Below, piece by piece: positions 6,127 to 6,549 of a DNA stretch of 6,549 bases. Origin of the DNA: an uncultured Pseudomonadota bacterium. GTDB taxonomy: Bacteria > Myxococcota_A > UBA796 > GCA-2862545. Below the pieces are notes generated by a model. The model was not told where the DNA came from. It ran no database searches and worked only from the letters and a program-made list of their open reading frames with translations. Position numbers and translations under genes: made by a program. How positions within the stretch are numbered: position 1 is the first letter of the stretch; each line of letters begins with the position of its first letter. The DNA lies in NCBI GenBank assembly GCA_937891875.1, contig CALATR010000197.1, positions 1 to 6,549 of the forward strand, given 5' to 3'.

Positions 6127-6247
6127 GCCCGGTCACCTCGGCACATGTCCATGGTGTACCCATATATCGGTACACGATCAAGAGGGCTAAAGAAATTCGA
6201 AAGCACCTGCTTCTGCCCACGGCTTCGGACCCCGGTTCTGGACCCCG
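6127..6247 (-). promoter_or_regulatory. Intergenic leader and probable promoter region of the TAC operon
   Basis: This 121-bp gap separates the recombinase stop from the toxin start and should hold the promoter of the toxin-antitoxin-chaperone operon. Its middle is AT-rich compared with the rest of the window. On the minus strand a weak candidate is TTTAGC (6191-6186) and GATATA (6168-6163) with 17 bp between them. Initiation would then fall near 6156 and leave a leader of about 30 nt. A Shine-Dalgarno sequence GAGGTGA (6139-6133) lies 6 nt before the GTG start of the toxin. The promoter boxes are inferred and match the consensus poorly; the ribosome binding site is convincing. Confidence 0.45.
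6154..6175. promoter_or_regulatory. 22-bp near-perfect palindrome, probable operator of the HigA-like antitoxin
   Basis: The plus strand reads GTGTACC, then C, ATATAT, C, then GGTACAC. The 7-bp arms are perfect inverted repeats and the ATATAT core is itself palindromic, so only one base pair of the dyad is mismatched. It covers the candidate -10 box of the operon and ends 28 bp before the toxin start. HTH antitoxins of the HigA type bind such dyads as dimers and repress their own operon, so autoregulation is the natural reading. The symmetry is seen directly; the bound protein is inferred. Confidence 0.65.
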
Positions 6248-6549
6248 CTACGCCGCCGCGTCGCGACCGGCCTTGTGGACCCCCTCGGGGCGCGGCCACT
6301 CCCCCGCCTCGGCCAGGCGCCGCCGGAGCGTCGCGCGCGACACCCCGAGCGCCTTCGAGGTCGTCTTCAACCCGTGGCCCTGGTCGAGCATCGCGATCGC
6401 CGGCCGTAGATCGAACTCCACCCGCGGACGCCCGCAGTGCTTCCCGGCCGACTGCGCCCGTCGCACCCCCGCGATCACCCGCTCGCGCACCATCTCGCGT
6501 TCGAACTCAGCAAACGCCCCGAGAATCTGAAGCATGAGCCGCCCCGCCG
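6248..6549 (-). CDS. Serine recombinase (resolvase/invertase family), C-terminal part, 5' end outside window
   Basis: This is the carboxy-terminal end of a small serine site-specific recombinase of the resolvase/invertase family, which cuts and rejoins DNA at short recombination sites. The reading frame enters from the window edge as AGRLMLQILGAFAEFEREM, which matches the long E helix that ends the catalytic domain in Tn3/gamma-delta resolvases and Hin/Gin invertases. It continues with RERVIAGVRRAQSAGKHCGRPR, the usual basic linker, and a Hin-like helix-turn-helix (LKTTSKALGVSRATLRRRLAEAG) that binds DNA. The catalytic serine lies outside the window, so activity cannot be judged. The stop is TAG at 6248-6250. 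An internal ATG at 6535 is not the true start, because family homology continues upstream of it. Its place beside a toxin-antitoxin module suggests a mobile element, but no terminal repeats are visible. Confidence 0.9.
   Translation of the reverse strand, partial: AGRLMLQILGAFAEFEREMVRERVIAGVRRAQSAGKHCGRPRVEFDLRPAIAMLDQGHGLKTTSKALGVSRATLRRRLAEAGEWPRPEGVHKAGRDAAA

Noticed and set aside
6227..6247. Direct repeat GGACCCCG twice with 13-nt spacing after the recombinase gene
   Set aside because: It is short, GC-rich and has no clear relation to a promoter or recombination site; chance is likely.
1..6549. CRISPR array or additional tRNA genes
   Set aside because: No regularly spaced repeats were found, and the only T-arm in proper context belongs to the tmRNA.

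Overview
The window is a stretch of GC-rich bacterial DNA in which every gene I can support lies on the minus strand. In transcription order, from high to low coordinates: the 3' end of a serine recombinase gene; a three-gene toxin-antitoxin-chaperone (TAC) operon made of a HigB/RelE-like toxin, a HigA-like antitoxin and a SecB-like chaperone; a one-piece tmRNA gene (ssrA); and a second operon with a small excisionase-type HTH protein, a large SNF2/DEAH helicase with a C-terminal DUF3883 domain, and the start of a DUF1156-type DNA methyltransferase that runs off the window. The one-piece tmRNA with an encoded CCA argues against an alphaproteobacterium, which has a split tmRNA. The strong GC bias and GGAGG-type ribosome binding sites fit a high-GC bacterium, but I cannot name a phylum safely.

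Region 6549-4795: after the recombinase stop there is a 121-bp gap holding a 22-bp near-perfect palindrome, likely the TAC operator, followed by three overlapping genes. Toxin and antitoxin share an ATGA. The antitoxin C-terminus overlaps the start of the chaperone gene by 17 bp, and the chaperone Shine-Dalgarno sequence lies inside the antitoxin coding sequence. This is the order of the mycobacterial HigB-HigA-SecB-like TAC system, in which the chaperone protects an unstable antitoxin through its C-terminal tail.

Region 4743-4372: a complete tmRNA of 372 nt encoding the tag ANNKQSYPLAA. It starts only 51 nt after the chaperone stop codon, with no clear terminator between them and no clear promoter of its own. 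An mRNA-cleaving type of toxin operon therefore sits directly in front of the RNA that rescues ribosomes stalled on cut mRNAs.

Region 4371-1: a 99-bp leader containing a perfect 10-bp tandem repeat, then the HTH, helicase and methyltransferase genes, both junctions being 4-bp ATGA overlaps. It looks like a methyltransferase/helicase defence operon of the DUF1156/DUF3883 kind placed next to the 3' end of ssrA, a common integration site for islands. The methyltransferase reads normally up to its SAM-binding motif I and then, in the last ~70 bp of the window, stops resembling the family although the frame stays open. That may mark a junction or insertion.
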